A DNA stretch of 64,000 nt, from positions 585,034 through 649,033 of the forward strand of contig VWZL01001940.1 of assembly GCA_013396915.1 (NCBI GenBank), in the 5' to 3' direction. The notes under the pieces were generated by a model. It worked only from the letters and a program-made list of their open reading frames with translations. It did no database searches and was not told the origin of the DNA. The position numbers and the translations under genes were made by a program. This DNA is from Stercorarius parasiticus. Lineage: Eukaryota; Chordata; Aves; Charadriiformes; Stercorariidae. Below, in pieces: positions 13,801-28,800 of this stretch (its first letter is position 1; each line of letters opens with the position of its first letter).

Positions 13801-16800
13801 TGTTCTCCCTGGCCCTGCCTGTTCAGCAAGTATTGTTGACCTAATGGAGAGATGGGAGAGGTTGAGTAAGTCATTGGTGTAGTACCAGCTCAACCCTGGA
13901 AACACATTTCTTCCTCCTTCCCAAACAGGGCTCACTCATACACACCAGAGCCAGCAAACAGCTCCCCGGGAAGCGATAGAGCAGCAGCTCCTTTGAGGGA
14001 AAAGCTTTTGCAGAATTTGGCCCAGTTACCTTAGCGGTTTTCCAAAGCCAGGCACATCTCAAGTTTGGTCTGCAAAGCTGCTAACTGCATTTTAGAGCAG
14101 GTTGAGAAGGCACCTGCATCAAGCAGATGGAGTTGCTGCTGTTCAGAGGGGGTTTTTTGTCCCCACACACATCTGAGGCCACCACATTTCTGAGGCTCTG
14201 TCAGTTCTAGAACTAGGCAAAGCCACCAAGTGGCAGTCCTAACTGTACAGATACTTCTAGCAATATACACAAGGCCACTGGCTGACCCACCTTCAAGGGC
14301 TTGCATGGGTATCCAAGAGGGTGAACTTGCAGACAAAGCTGCACAAGCAGGAGTCAAGCTCATCTGCTGAAACTCAGCAGCTAGTAACCCCCCGAACACT
14401 ACCACCCTCACCCAAATCCTAATGCACCCAGCACTCCTTCTGACACCTCTGCCCGAGATCTCCTCCTAAGCTCCCCTGCACTACCCTCTTCTCAGTCACT
14501 CAAAAACACAGCCTTAACTTCATCTTTCCCAGGGAATGGAGCTTGGCCTGACAGCCTTATACTGGTAACAGTTTTCTAAGGAAAATGCAGGGGAAGGGTC
14601 TGTGTGTGCATACGCACAGGCTGAGGGCTGCTGCACTGGAGCTGGCTCCCCATCAGGTGTACATTCTCACTCTGCTGAGCATCACATGGAGGAAATGAAG
14701 GCAGATTTCTAGCTCTTTCATGACTTCCTTTTACTGTCCTGCTTATCAGCTTTTCTGGCTCTGCTGACAACAGTGCCAATCAGCTTGTAAACAGTTTTAA
14801 TTTCATTTTCTCCGCCCTCAAGCAGTATCAGAGGAAAAAGCTTCTAGAGCGATGGGACGGTGACCACTGCACTACAGGGCAATCAGTGCAGGGCAATTGC
14901 ACAGTGTTGAAAAAGGGAGCACACCTAATTGCCGACAGATTCGTTTTGGCTTTAAGCAAAGCAAAACATGCACAGCAGGGAAGAGGGGTGGGGTAAGAAG
15001 GTGTGGTACCAGGAAACGTTTTGGGGAAAATCCTACATCTAGTTTCTTACAAGCTAACAGGAATCTCTGAGATAGTCTGAAGAAATCAGTGTGCGTCAAT
15101 ACACAGCCTTTCTGCTTGCAAACCTACCTTTCCTCACGTTCCCTTTTTTGTTTACGAGCATGACGGTCCATCACGCTAGTTTTAGTCCTTGTCTTCTTCC
15201 AGGAGTAGTAAAATTTCACCAGGCTGGCTATTGATTTGTCAGGAAGCTGTAAATTAAACATGTATCCTTTTATATGTTTATATGTAAAGTATTCGCAGGA
15301 GTTCACATACAATCGGTCTGGTTTTGTCAAGGAACATCTGATCTCTCTACATTGGATTCTCTCAAAGGCTCAAGCAAGGCAGTTCTGCAGCCCTTCCAAA
15401 AAGGATCTACGGGGGAGTGTTTCAGGTTAGTGCCTACTATTTAGGACATCAAAATCTCTAAAGAGCATCTCAGCAAGCCTCCACTCACCAGCCAGGCAGC
15501 TGGTTCTCTTCAGAATAGAGGAACATAGCAAGAGCAAATCTGAAATGGGGCCTTGAAACTGAGATAACAGTTTTAAAAGCCAACACAGGCATGTGTAAGC
15601 AACCACAGGAACTGCTGAATTGCAGGCTACATCCCAAGCATATCTTTGATGTTTGGTTGGAAAGGCTTATTCACACCATTCACAGGATGAAGTCTATTCA
15701 AAGGTCTCAACAAAAGATGTTTTCAAAAGGTGAAGCATTATTGTATGGTGAACTCAGGACATAGAAAAACATAAGTCTCAGAATATTTTTTTTTAGTCCT
15801 CTTACACTAATGTCATTGCCCTATAGGTATGAATGAAAAGTCTGACTCCAAAAAGCATAAACTACACATTAAGACTAATTATCTACTTCTGAGGTACTCT
15901 GCATGGATGTTCTCACACAGGACTTCTACAAGGTAAAAGTCCAGCCTGTCTTGCTGAATGAAACATGGTTTAGATAAGTGTCTGATTCAGCTTGGAGGGC
16001 AGGACGGGTGGGGAGGAAAACAAAACTGCGAGCAAGAGCCAGATCTCTCTTATTCAGATACTTCAGTTTAAGTCTTCACTTGAGATAAGCCTAGTTCTCA
16101 GACTGCAGGTTGACTTTAGGTCCTAATAATGGATTGCACCAGAACCACCACCCTGGCCCACAGCTGCACACAGGCACAAATCCATCTGCGCTGGCAAAGC
16201 ACAGGTGCTGTGTCGATGTTGTGTTGCCAATAGCCATGCAGCAGGCTGGTACACTGGAATTAAAAGAGTTCCACAGAACAAACTCAGGGAACAAGGCTGT
16301 TCGTGACAAACATCCACTTGGCTACAAACACATGCTAAGAGTGCCAAAATATCAGAACCAGCTCCGGTAAATAATGTAACTCACTTTTCATTCTCTGGCT
16401 TCAATAATTTTTCCCCTCAGTTCCAAGCTGCACTGGTGCTAATGGGGCAGCATATATAAACTAACAACTAACATGCTCCCAAGCCATTGATTCCTGTCCC
16501 CTGCTAAACACAAAGCTTCATGCCATTTAATTCCTTTCATGCAGAATGGCTTTTCTGGGAGCAACAGTAAAAAAAATATCATTAGCTAGGGAGCAATGCA
16601 TGAGTTTGGCATCCCTGTGTTGGAATGCACTTCACTCGGGGATAAGTCATGCTTCTGCACATAAACTGAATTGAGAATTTCTTGCTTTGGCATTTAACCA
16701 AGCAACAGGATGGGCTTTATGTTCTCCTTTTCCCCAGGACATTCCCCTCCCCTTTTCTTTCCCCTATGTAAGAACAGGGGAATAAAGAAGAAAACAGCTT

Positions 16801-19800
16801 CACCCTTCAGGAGTCCACAACTCTCCAGACTGTCTATACCAGCTGCCCACAGTACGTGCAAGCCCCATCATCTGACCCAAGGGAGTGGGAGACCCTAGGA
16901 TTCCAAGAACATTTGGAAACAAATGCCAGTGAAGGAACATTCAAGGAGCATATGAGAAGAACAAGCCTCTTCCCGCCACCCTTTTGAAAAGGGACCTGGC
17001 AGTTTTCCTTCATACTTGGGACGCAAGTCGCCTTTTGCTTTTCAGTGGGATCAGCAACACAGACCTTCACATGTGCTTTAAAGAGGCTGAGCAGACCGCA
17101 ACAGCCTAGGCTCACTTCAAAGGGTCACAACCAACGTAACCAGGTCCTGCTGGAACACTCGAGAGGCACTTTACTGAAGGAGAGCAAAGAACAAAGTCTG
17201 GTTCACACTCAGGTGATGAATCACTTGAGAAACTCTCAAGTTATAATTAATAAAAAAAATTTTACATCCTATCCTCTCCCTCTTTTGAAAGAAAATGGCA
17301 CACACCCCAGCAGTTCCCTTTCAGGGAGAAACCTACCCTCGAAGTTTTCAGTCACGGTTTAAAAAAAAAAAAAATATATCACTACCACCCAAAAGCAAAG
17401 GACTGAATGCTTGCAATGATGTATAAACCTCCACTACAGCATCCACTGACACTCCCAAACCACATTAAGCACAGACTTCGTAGTCAAATAAAATGAATTC
17501 CTAAAAAGCAGGATGCAAGAAAGGAAATCAGCTTTGCACAGAGATGATCTTTACTCTGTGTGTGGGTGGGCACGTGTGTACAGACCATGCCTGAACTCCA
17601 GCTGAGACATAAACACTACCATAGCACGCAGGGGACTGAAAACTGTAATTTCCAACCAAAAAAATTGCACAAAGTTTATCCTGAACCAGTAAAGCACTGC
17701 AGGAAAACACTTCTACAGAGACTCTGGAAACAACATTGTTTCTTTCTATTCATGGTAATATTTTTCCTCTAATACCCTCTTTGGCCTGTTCTCTCCCAAA
17801 AGCATTAGACAGGAGTTCAGCACAATCAGCACTGAAGATGATGGCCCAACCTCCTGTTCTGCTTTTCCATTCCTGTGACACCACTTACCATCTGCTGGAT
17901 CCTGTGAAAGGTTTTCCCATGGAAACTGAAGGCCTGTTCAAACAAAACCTTGTCTTCCACTGTCCACTCATCTGGGAACGGAGTAAAGTTTGGCAGATCT
18001 GCCAAAGACTTCTCAATGTTGTGCTTGTGCCAAAACAGCATCCCAAGGGCCTAGAAATAACAAAGACACCAAGGGGACAATTGTAATCACAAGAAACATA
18101 TGCATGCACAGGGAGAGCTACAGCTTTTTTTCTCAGGCAACATGTTAGACACAATTTTAATTCTCAGCTACATCAGACGCTTTTCTGTGTGCAAGAAACC
18201 TGGAATCTGACCCCCACTTTGCTAGGTTGTGAAGACCAACCTGAAGTATATCCAAACCATACAGGCAGTAATGTTATAAGAGAGCAGCAACAGAAAGGAG
18301 GCAGAAGAATATTGAAAAAATTACTCCAGCTTTATTGATCACGGTATGCACAGGAAAGCTAAGCAAAGCCTTGGAAAGACTATGTAAAAAACATGCTGGG
18401 CTAAAAGAAACTTCTTGCCAATGCTAAACTCCCTTCATTTCCTGGGCAATTTGGAGGACGGTTTAGTTGACTGGGGTTTTTATGGTTGTTTAGGGGGCTC
18501 TTTCTGAAGGGAAGGGGGTAAAAAGGTGAGGGAATGAGGGAAGAACTAGAAGAAGGAAAGGCAGAGAGCATGCACCACCTTGACTTGCTGCCAAGATGTC
18601 CCTGGCCCGAAGGAGGAACAAATCTCACTCATTTTGGGGGCTGCTCATTTGTTCCCTTGAGAGACGCCTCGTTTCACTGTTGCAGTCTCTGGTTCTCAGT
18701 TCTAAAGTCAAAGTGCACATGCTGCATTTCACCACCTGCAAACCATCCTCCTCCCGCCATCTCCGACACGCTCGCTCGCAGCCACCCCTCTCCCAGGGGC
18801 ATGCAGCCCCTGTGCTTTATGACACATCACTACATCTGGCATGCCAGCGACCACCGTAAGTCATTTTGGGAAGGCCTGACTCTGCAGAGCTAGAAACCAG
18901 CCTTTCGCAACAGCTATAAAGTGAAAACAATCCCTAACATGCTGAGTAAAAGATCAGCGTAACCTGCTCGTCATATGCAAACTCAGCTCAGTTTCGCAGA
19001 CACAGTTACCCTCATCTAGTAGTTTCGCCCTGGCTGCTCAGAGGTACAAAATCCCTCCAAATTCGGGGTTTCCCCATTTTGCTTTGCTATGCAAAAAGTA
19101 GTTCCTTTATGGGATCTTGTTCCCCGGAGATTCTGCAGAGAGTATGCGTATAAATATTAGTGTTATCCAAGATCTTTTCCTGACCCTACTGGCCTCTCGG
19201 TGCTGCCCAGGCACCCTCTCCTCCCTTTTGCCTCCACGCAGCACAAGACAAGTAGTCTTGGTTGGAGCGCAGTCACTTGAGATATGACAGGAGCCACACA
19301 GCCACTTATCTCCATCCACTTGGGCAAGCATGGGGCCAAAGAAACTATTTTGCAGTCACAAAGGACTGAGTTTTCTCTCCCTTGCCATCCCTTTCAACTT
19401 CAGATATGAACTGTACCAAATATCCCTGTGAGAAAGCAAGGGAAAAACAAGGGGGAGACATTTTGGGAAGGCAGAGTAGTGTCAAATACCATTAAGGTGC
19501 TAGTGAGGACTGAGGGGACAGCTGCTTACACAAAGCAGTAAACAGAAAGGTTTTCCTTATAGGCTTAACAGGAGAGCAGTATTTCTCTCCCACCCCATGC
19601 TGTCCTAGGAGAGCTCTGCACTCATACACAGGTGAGTACACAGCTTTTCCAGCCTCCATTTGTCCCAGGGTGTCTGACACAGCCTGGCAGGAGAGCACAG
19701 CTCTTGGCCAGACTTGCTGTAATACTCCCAAAAGCTGGTGACTGCTATGGCTCAGCACAACCACCTACAGCCCTTGAAGTGAGCTAGCCCTGCCAGAGCT

Positions 19801-22800
19801 CACTCGCCTGCAGGAGCCTGTCCTTTGCCTGCTCTCGAGCTGGCGAGGCTGCAGGGACTCCCACCAGCACAGCTCCAAGCCTCCAGCCATCATCCCACAG
19901 CAGGAGAGCCAACAACGCGGCACTCGTCCACAGGCAAGGGGAGAGAAAAGACAGAGATACAGGAGCCATGCACGGCATAGATGGGGCCAGCTGGATGGGA
20001 AAGCCGCTGGGCAGAGGAGTGCCAGTGCCCGCCCCAGCCACCCTGCCAGACAGCTCACCACTGCCTTTGACAAACTGGCACGTCTTAGGCAGCAAAGGTA
20101 GGTTTTGGGCAGGGGGCACAGATGGAAGAATGGGAAGAATGGCCAAGCCACGTGCACAAGGGTCCAAAGAGACAGGCTGTTGGTGGGATGCATGCATGGG
20201 AAAGGGTTGCCTCGGCCAGCAAAGCTGAGAGACAGTGGCCAAATGCTAAAGTGAGCTCTGACTGGCTTCCAGGGAGTCCGTATCAGCTTGTCCACAGTTA
20301 CCCAGCCAACAGCAACTCTGATGATACCAGCTGAAGAGAGAGTGTCCCTTGGTGATACAACAAATCATCCTGATTTGAACGCCTTGACACTTGTCCCTAT
20401 AACACAAATTGAGTACATGCCTTCCAGAGTGATACAAGATAGATCCTCTCCAGTCATTTCCTGGAAATGCCTAGCTTAGCTGTCTAGGAAATCCCAAAGG
20501 ACCTGGGAAACATGTTTAACTCCAGAGTATTATGCGAGAGCACTAGGGAAGGAATGAGAAAATTGCTCAGACACTTTACATCCTAGTGTGGCAAGTTCTA
20601 TGACTTCTTATATACACAGAGACAGGGAGAAAAAAAGGGGAGAAAGATTCTGAGGAATGAGTGGGAGGTCTGTATTTCCAACATTAAAACGAATGCAAAT
20701 CTCTGTTAGTCAAGTCTAAGTTTTTCAAAACACAAGAAATCCGTATTTTTTAAAAACCCCCAAGCTTCATTTTGATCAGTCTTCCAGATCAGTCTATAGT
20801 CACCAAACCACGCTTATCCACTAAAATAATGAAACCCACTTTTATTACCCTGAGACCATCTCTTTTGGCAAATATTACTTACAATATCCAATACCAGGAT
20901 ATACCTATCCAACTGAAATGAGCTACCATCCTTATTTTCATTGAAGTTTGCAGCCATTTGGTGCCTTCACCTTCCTTTTATTGCTGTTTTCTGCTCTTTG
21001 AAATTATAAATATCAAGTCTGATTATTCCCAACTTTGCTGGAAGTTTTGCTGGCTATCTCAACTTCAATGCTCTTATTCCACAAGAAGTCTTTTTGAGTA
21101 TGACTATCAACCACTGAAAGTCTGACTCAAAGATGACAGGAGTCTCATTTAAATAGAAACCTTTGCCCATCCAAATCACTGGTTTCTATGCTTACAGCCT
21201 TTGCCTGAACAGTTTCATAAACTTTCAAGTTTTTATAGAATCCCTTTGTAGAACAGTATGTAATTTGCCAATATGGTAAATCATGAGATTTCCTGCCTTC
21301 CCTTTCCAGGCAAGTATTAGTGCATAAGGAAACTCCAAGGAATTCAGAAAAGCTTCCCAGGCACAGGTCTACTTATCTCCCCAGATAAGTGTTGAAATCT
21401 ATGTTAGTTAACACAGGGAAGATTAGGACACAATCCTAGGCCACGTGCAGTAGAGGTCTGTTGCTCAGACCAGGATTTCCATCCCTAGGCTAAGGGCACT
21501 GGCTAACCTCAGGAAGAGCTGGTGAAGTCATCCAGTGCTACTGCACGGACATCTGAGGTGCTCATCTATGAAATGCAAAATGATTTGCAGACCAGTTTTA
21601 AGGTAAATAACCATGGATATTGGTTTGCCTCAGAAAAGCATATGATGGTTCAATAGCTCATTAATAACTGCCAAGACATCCATGAAGCAGAGATGGAGCA
21701 GTCAACTGGAAACTGCAATGCAATCAGGCAGCTGTCCAAAGATAAGCCAATCTTTTTAACGTTGTTTATGGGTTATGAAAGTGTTCAAGAGATAGTCACC
21801 ATAGTAAACATAATACTCGTGGCCAAACTCCGCTAGAAATTACAATGGCTTTGTTTTTCTTTTGACTCTTGAAGTAAAACTAGGGATGAACTCCTTATCC
21901 CCAGGGCACAGGATATTATTAGGAACAGTCAGTTGTTGGAGAAGTAGGAAAGGAGAAAACACAAGCGGTACAGAAGGTAAGAAGTTGTTCTAGGCAGTCA
22001 CTTTAAGTCACGTTTTAATACCTGCTGAAAAAGTTTTTAAAATAAAGTATTCAAAGTATTGTTACCTGCTCCATATTGTATCCATGCTTCTCTTTAGCAA
22101 TGGCAATATATTCATCCACTGAAAAACAAAGAGAAGGCGTAAGAGCATTTCGTATAACAATCTCATCTCCTCTTCCCTTCCCCTTTCCAGTCTCAAACCC
22201 AGTCCTGCAGCTCTGACTTCAGTCATGGTCATGGCATCCTCCACAGAGAACTCTCATGAATAGCTGTTGTTTCCAACAATTCAGGAAAGGAAGGAAGCAA
22301 AAAAAAAACCAACAGTCACCAAACTACTACATATTTTCCTTAACGAGCCTAAATGATGCATGATATCCAATCCATCCGCAGTACTTCTGAAACACAGCAT
22401 ATAGTATTTCAGAACTTGTTCACCAAAACTATAGATGTGACTGTGTCAGCTACTTTCCATTTGTTTGTTGGTTGGTTTTGGTTTGTTTGGGTTTTGGTTT
22501 TTTTTTTAAATCCCCCAAAGCAATTGTTTTCTTAAGAACAAAAATCCCCAGGTGCAAACCCATATGTTCCAACACTGCCAGACACCTAACGTTGCACAGC
22601 CACTGCAGATACCTTGGCAAATTTTTCATCCCTTATGCCTCAGCAATTTTCATCTTGGACTAAACACCACCTCTATGCACTATTAGGCCCCCCACAAGCT
22701 TTTAACCTTTACAATGTAAAGGCACCCCGAGGAGTTAAGTTTTGTATAGATGGGACTAAAACCCAAATGTCTCTTTCAGTATGAATGACTAAGTTTACAT

Positions 22801-25800
22801 TATACCCAACAGCACCCATTTGAGAGGACTGGATCAAAGTCAGTACCAGCCATGGTGTTCTGAAGTCTGTGCCCTTGTGCTTGGTCATTACTAAATGCAC
22901 TGTAATGATAACAACACCCTTGAGAAAAAAAAAAAATACAAGCTAAAAGGTGAGACTCCTACTTCATCTAATGGAGTAGAAGATGCTGGAAGCATTGGTC
23001 ATCTGTAGGATCCACAACATGCACGTGCTCTGAAAGACTTAGAACTAGTAAACACAGCCAGAATTCTCATTCTCTACACATTGTGGACTCCAAGACAAGT
23101 CACTTAGCAATGAACTCGAAAAAATCATTCCCCCTTCCTTCTCTGCAGATACCCAGAGAGGGATGTGAATTCCTGTGCTGAACACCCAACTCAGGGAAAG
23201 CATGCGCAGCATGTCCAGAAGGAAAAGGTTCTGCGTACACTGCAGCTAAGGAAGCCATATTTCCCAAGGTTTGGGCCTTGTGATTAACTTCAGCTCTCCA
23301 ATGTGCTTCTCCAATGTTTTTTGCCTTTATGAGAACTCTCACATGGAGTCTCTGATGTCTAATAACATGGCATCCCTTAAAGCCTTTCCTTCAAGTTGAG
23401 ACACTCCTCAATTCTTCTTTCATCTGAGCAAACTAAGCAATGACCTCAAAAGTACTGGGAAAACAGAGAAGATAGATCAGAAAATGCACAGCAGGAGAGC
23501 ACCAGCCTCTTATTTTCAGCTTGTCATCAATACAAAGAAATTAAATCTAGGTACTTAAAGTAGACATCCCATCTTACTAGACAATACGACGCTTTATGCT
23601 GGCCATTCATTTGAAAAGAAGATGCATTAATTTTCACATAAAGTTGTTGCAAAAACAGGACTTTGTTAAGCGCCATAGAAGAGTCTATGAGAACATTTAT
23701 ACAGCCACACGTTATGGCAGGAGAAAAGCATGTAGTAAATACAGGCACAGCTCCACATCAACAAGGACACTCCATAAGGTTATTGCTCTTCCAAGCTTCC
23801 GCCTGCACACAATGCGCACTCCCAAGGGGCTGACAAACCTGTTTGTTGGACCATGTTCTGGAGACATCCAGTAAAAGCTATATTAGCCCTTTGGAGAAAG
23901 GTCAGACACTCATTTGCACCCCTGCAGCACAAATGCATCCGCCTCTCCAGTCAACAAATTCAGCCCTTTGTTTCTGAGGACCATGCAAAACTGGGATGAA
24001 AACTATCCCCTTTTGCATATAATGTTTTCTTGCACAAGGCAAACATACTAAAATAGTTGCAGAGACAGTGGAGGTGATGGGGACAGTGACAGCAACTTCT
24101 TAGGCTGAAATCGCTGCATTGCCTAATTGAACATCCTGAGGGTTACCAAAGGATAGGAACCTCAGAAATCAGCTTTGCCATTAAAACAAAAAAAAAAAAC
24201 CCCACAACTTGCAAAACCACACCCCAAAGGGAGAACATGATCCAGGAAGACCACATAGGGGAAACAGGGACAGAGAAGGGAACTGACTCCTCCCTACACA
24301 CCACCCCTTCCCTCCACGCATCCAACAGGGCAGGGAACACCAGTAGAATGTGGGCAGAAAAGCAATTTCAGGTGCTTCCAGACTTTATAACCACACCAAA
24401 AACAAAGGCTGCCAGGAAACCTTAAGTGCAGCATTTTCCTGTACTTCAGCTAAATGTTCTCGGTTTCCTTAGGACAGGTATTGCACATGCAGTGTTATAT
24501 ATTTTGTCTAAGGGGGAGGTGAAGGAAGGGGGAGGGCAAGGAGCTGAATTCTCTGAAGTCCAAGGCTGAATTAAGCTCTTGAATGCTAAGTACTGCTGCA
24601 TTAACTAGCTCGCTTTCACTGTGGAAAGATCTACAGTTCCCGATTTGACTTCGGCATCTTATCCTTTAATACATACATCCTTTCTAGCATACTACCTTTC
24701 TTATGCCAGATGCTATAAGTAATGAAAACATACTTCGTCTCCCTTGCTTCCCACCCCCAAAAAATCATTACAGCATTTTCTCTCCTAACTAAGAACATTA
24801 GCTACGTCCCCCCTCATCAATAGGATTCCTCTTGAATCAAGTCAATATACCACAGAGCCAAACAATAGACTATGAGTGATCAGACACCAGGAAAGGAAGC
24901 AGGATGCTTTTCTTGTCATGGTGGGGTCTGTAACTCCTCAGTGTTACACCTCATTGTTACATTGGAGGAAGAGAAAAGAAAAATAAGAAAGAGGCATTAA
25001 GGCGGTAAACCGACCATGAGCACACAGCAATGCTCCTTCTATACACTAAAAGAGCGTTTGCGCATGAAGGAAGGACAAGGAGTACACCATCATACTCTGC
25101 TCTTGGCTTGTTCCCTGCTTGCTTACTGACAATCTAGCCCATTCTGCTTGTCATTTCTTGGCTAATTAATTGCAGGCTCACTCACTTTAATGCTTGCACC
25201 ATCTGAGAGGTATGACAGTCCCTTGAGCAATCCTTCCGATTGCTTTCTTTACCATCCCCCTCCATATGAAGTGAGCAAGAAAGAGCATGGCACCAGCTGA
25301 GTCACAGGATCCCTTTAGTCTCCCATACCAGTAGAGCCTGGAATTGCCACAAGCTTAATGCTTCACATGCCACAACAGATAAATAAGTGCCCTCTTCCAT
25401 CTCTGCCTTCCCCACGCACCTCTAGCAAGGCCAGGGCAGCAGGCACGTGAAATTCTGCTCCACTGCGTTTCAGTGGCATTCAGTCACACTCAGCGTGTAA
25501 CCGAGCAATCTGTTTAGACATCAGAGTTCGGAGCCAGAGGAGCCTGGGGCAGAGCCCTGCTTACACCAGAAGGGACAGTTTGCCAGCACAGCTCTTAGCC
25601 ACTTTCCAGAAAAGAATAAGCAAGACCAGCAAAGCAATCCCATTCCTGTTTCCCCCAGAACCATGCACTCTTTCTACCAGTTTAACTTTTCCCCAAACAG
25701 AGCAGACAAGAGCATCTTCTCCTCCCACCCAACTCATTTCTCTATGCTGGAAAGATATTCAGGCACAGACCAAGCCAAAAAGACAACGATGCTTGAATAG

Positions 25801-28800
25801 AGACAGTCGTGTGACAGGAGATGCATTGCTCCTGTGAAGGCTCTTGTTGCTACTAGAAACCAGATGGGGGGAGGGACAGAGAAGAGAATCATAAACTGGT
25901 ATTTCTTTACCTATTTGGCTACATTTCTTCTCTTACATGGATTTTAGCTGTGGGGGGGTGAGCAGGACCCTCCTGTCCACTTCACACCCAAATGGAGTGA
26001 GCACTGGCCCAAAAAGTGCCTTCCTACAGCCAGTCATGCTCAGGAAGGCAGAAGTAGCACAAAAGGTGGGGATGCAAAGGGAGCAGAGCTCCACATACAT
26101 ATTGTCACCAGCAAAGCGCAGCACAGGGTGTTCAGATGCTAGAAACCATCTCTCCCTAATACAAGAAATAAGGTCTGGAAAAAGATGACCAAAGAACCCC
26201 AGCTGTAGCACTAACACAGGCAAAGAGACAAGGGAAATGGAAGGGAGTGGGAAAGGAAGCAGAGAAAGATGCTTCCCCCCCACCATCTAGAGAGTAGAGT
26301 TTCTGACCAAAACGGTGCTGTCAGCCCCCTGAATTTTGTGGTCTTGTTTCCAGTCATCTTTCTCATACACCCTTTTCTTCTGCTAACCATCTTCCTGCAA
26401 GAATTCCTCACTAGAGGCAAAAGAAAGGGGACCCTCTCGGCTGACAGAGGGAAGGAGAGACAAGAGCAAACAACTGCATTGCTGATTTTCAGTCCCGCAT
26501 CCTAGAACAGTGAATTGAGAGACGTTAAACAGGAGCATTAATTTCAGGGGAGTGGGAGAACTCTGAAAAGAGAAATGCCCGAAAGCAATGACTCTCCTCA
26601 TCACCATTTGTTCAGATGAAACGACCTCTCCAAGTCGGTCTTTTGGGAGAGCTTCTCCCCCTCCCCAAATTGTTTCTTAGTGACCCCACAAAGCATCACA
26701 TCACGTTTAATGGACTCAGTGACCCCAAGGAGGGTTTGCAGCAGAAGCGAGTATGCTAAAGCCTATAGAAAGCAACAGGAATGCAGAGGTAGAGCTGTTG
26801 CTGCAACCTCAGTTCACCCCTATTACTGGGGTACTGCAGGAGCTCTGAACACTTTGCATATTACGTGATGCAATACCCTGACAGAACGGGGTGAAATGAG
26901 GACAAAAGCAGCAGCCTTCACAGCCTCAGTAATGTGCTTCACAGGGTTTGATCAGTGCTGGAACCTGTGAGGAATTCTGGATGTTGCTGTAAGTCTCCCC
27001 CTCCCCTCCATCTCCCTTGAGAACGGGGTGAGGGAAAAAAAAAAGTCAAGACCCAGAACAAATCAATGTTATATAAAGAAAATAAGGAGCACGGATTAGA
27101 CACATACATGTGAAATTCTTCCAGATTTCAAAACACAATTATGACAGTACACAAACAAGTAAGGCACAGTTTTTGCCTTGGCTATAAAAACGAGCAGCTG
27201 CATTGCCGTCCTGCCGCCCTCGCAGCATCAGTGGAACAATCCTGCCACCTCGTGGTCCTAGCACAGGAGAAGAAGCCACAAAAAACACAACGGTTTGGAC
27301 AACAAGTGTGTCTTACTAAAGCCAGCTGCAACAGGAGGCAGGGGGGAGCAGGCAGAGGTCAAAGTGAGGTAGCTTGACCACTTTTTCTGGGCAGAATCAT
27401 TTAAAAGAAAATAAAATCCGCCTACTTAAAAGGGTCTTCTGCCTTGGAAAAGCTATTTCCTCTTCTCAGCAAGATGTGATGTGTGTTACAGGCAGGAGAG
27501 GAGCAGAGACACAGAGCACAGCCATGTTTTATGCCCTGTGCTGCACCCACCTGGGCAGGCATACAGCCTCCTTTAACACTGTTTCTAGGAACAGAGAGCA
27601 GTAGTCACAGAGACACAAAGGCTATTTAAAAATCACTTCATGCAACTGAAGGCATGAGAGGATTTAGGCCTCAACTCCACTGCATCTGCAGCAAGTAAGG
27701 GAAAAGTCTGGATGCAACTGCAAGGCAAAGGAAAACCAACATTGTCTGCAGAAGTTTATGTGAACAGGAGCAAGAGAAAATACCCTGCAGCTGGGCAGGG
27801 TACCTTGAGACACAGGACTCCACAGTACCTCTTAACCTCCCACCCACCTACCTCCCTGTAGCTCAGATTTTACTTGTATGTCATCCCTTGTCCACATACC
27901 AAGGACCATAGGGTGCCATTGCATTAGAAGTTTTTGGCAGCAGGGCCCGGTTAAGCACCCCCAGCCTCTAGCCACCTCTTCCCACATGCGAGCACAGACA
28001 TTTGCCTGAACCCCCAGGAAAATGGACTGGGAAACTGTTCCACCTGAAAAACCACCAACCCTCTCCTGCTGCGTTAGTTCCCTCACCCAAGCGTCAGCAA
28101 AGCCATACAAGCACTGAGTGGTGCTGGTTGGAAGTATGGAGATGCTCTCACCTACGAGGAGGGGTAGTCCCTGACTCTCGTATCACCAGCCCTAGCTACA
28201 CAGGCTGCCCTCTTCTCTTGCACTAGCTCTGGAGCCACTCAAGGCACTGAACAGCTGTCCACCACCAAAGCAGCATGCTATTCATAAAACACAAGCTTTA
28301 CATTTTTTATTTGGTTGTATACCACATAAAAATCACTTTTCTGGGAGCTTATGTAAGCCTGAGGAGAAACAAGCCCTCCTACTTCCAGCAAGGAATGAGA
28401 GAGGCTCAGCCAAAAGTGCAACTCGTTCCTTGTCCCAGCACAGCGCAGCGGTGGGATGAGCAAGCGGGCAGGAACAGGCATGGCTGTGTAACCTTGAGCT
28501 GGTGAGGAAAGAGTTGCTCATGGAACCACACCTGGAGCCTGGAAACGGCAGCCTCAGAGAGCAGAAAACAAGGAATAAAACAGAGTGCCCCATCACTAGG
28601 AGACTGATCCCTTTAAAAGCTCTGATACCTAAACCAAAGGCTTCTTCTCTCACACAAAGGCAACCAGTCCCCACCCAAGCAGTGCACGTTAACAAGCTAG
28701 CAAAGAAACACACCTATTTCCCTTTTTAAGTTTTCCATGCTGCACTTTTGCATGGCCTGCATCTAAGGGCAAGTCCAAAGTTGCAGCTCCAGTGATGGTT

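Larger units (their letters stand above)
11487..15127 (-). other. RCOR1 intron 6
   Basis: This 3.6 kb intron has donor gtaggt at 15127-15122. It holds two G/T-rich tracts (about 11600-11670 and 11965-12062), short (ATA)n and (TTA)n runs near 12117-12132 and 12325-12341, and C and A runs near 13638-13680. I see no gene. Confidence 0.85.

Noticed and set aside
19765..20295. Overlapping longer open frames on both strands (up to 176 codons)
   Set aside because: The region is GC-rich, frames overlap on both strands, and composition is biased (Leu/Ser/Pro/Trp) with no domain. It lies inside an RCOR1 intron without splice support.
22820..22850. Segment ctggatcaaagtcagtacca, which looks a little like the reverse complement of the expected exon 2 end (PQYQ...DFDP)
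   Set aside because: It lies on the wrong side of exon 3 for the gene order, and translation gives no match in any frame.
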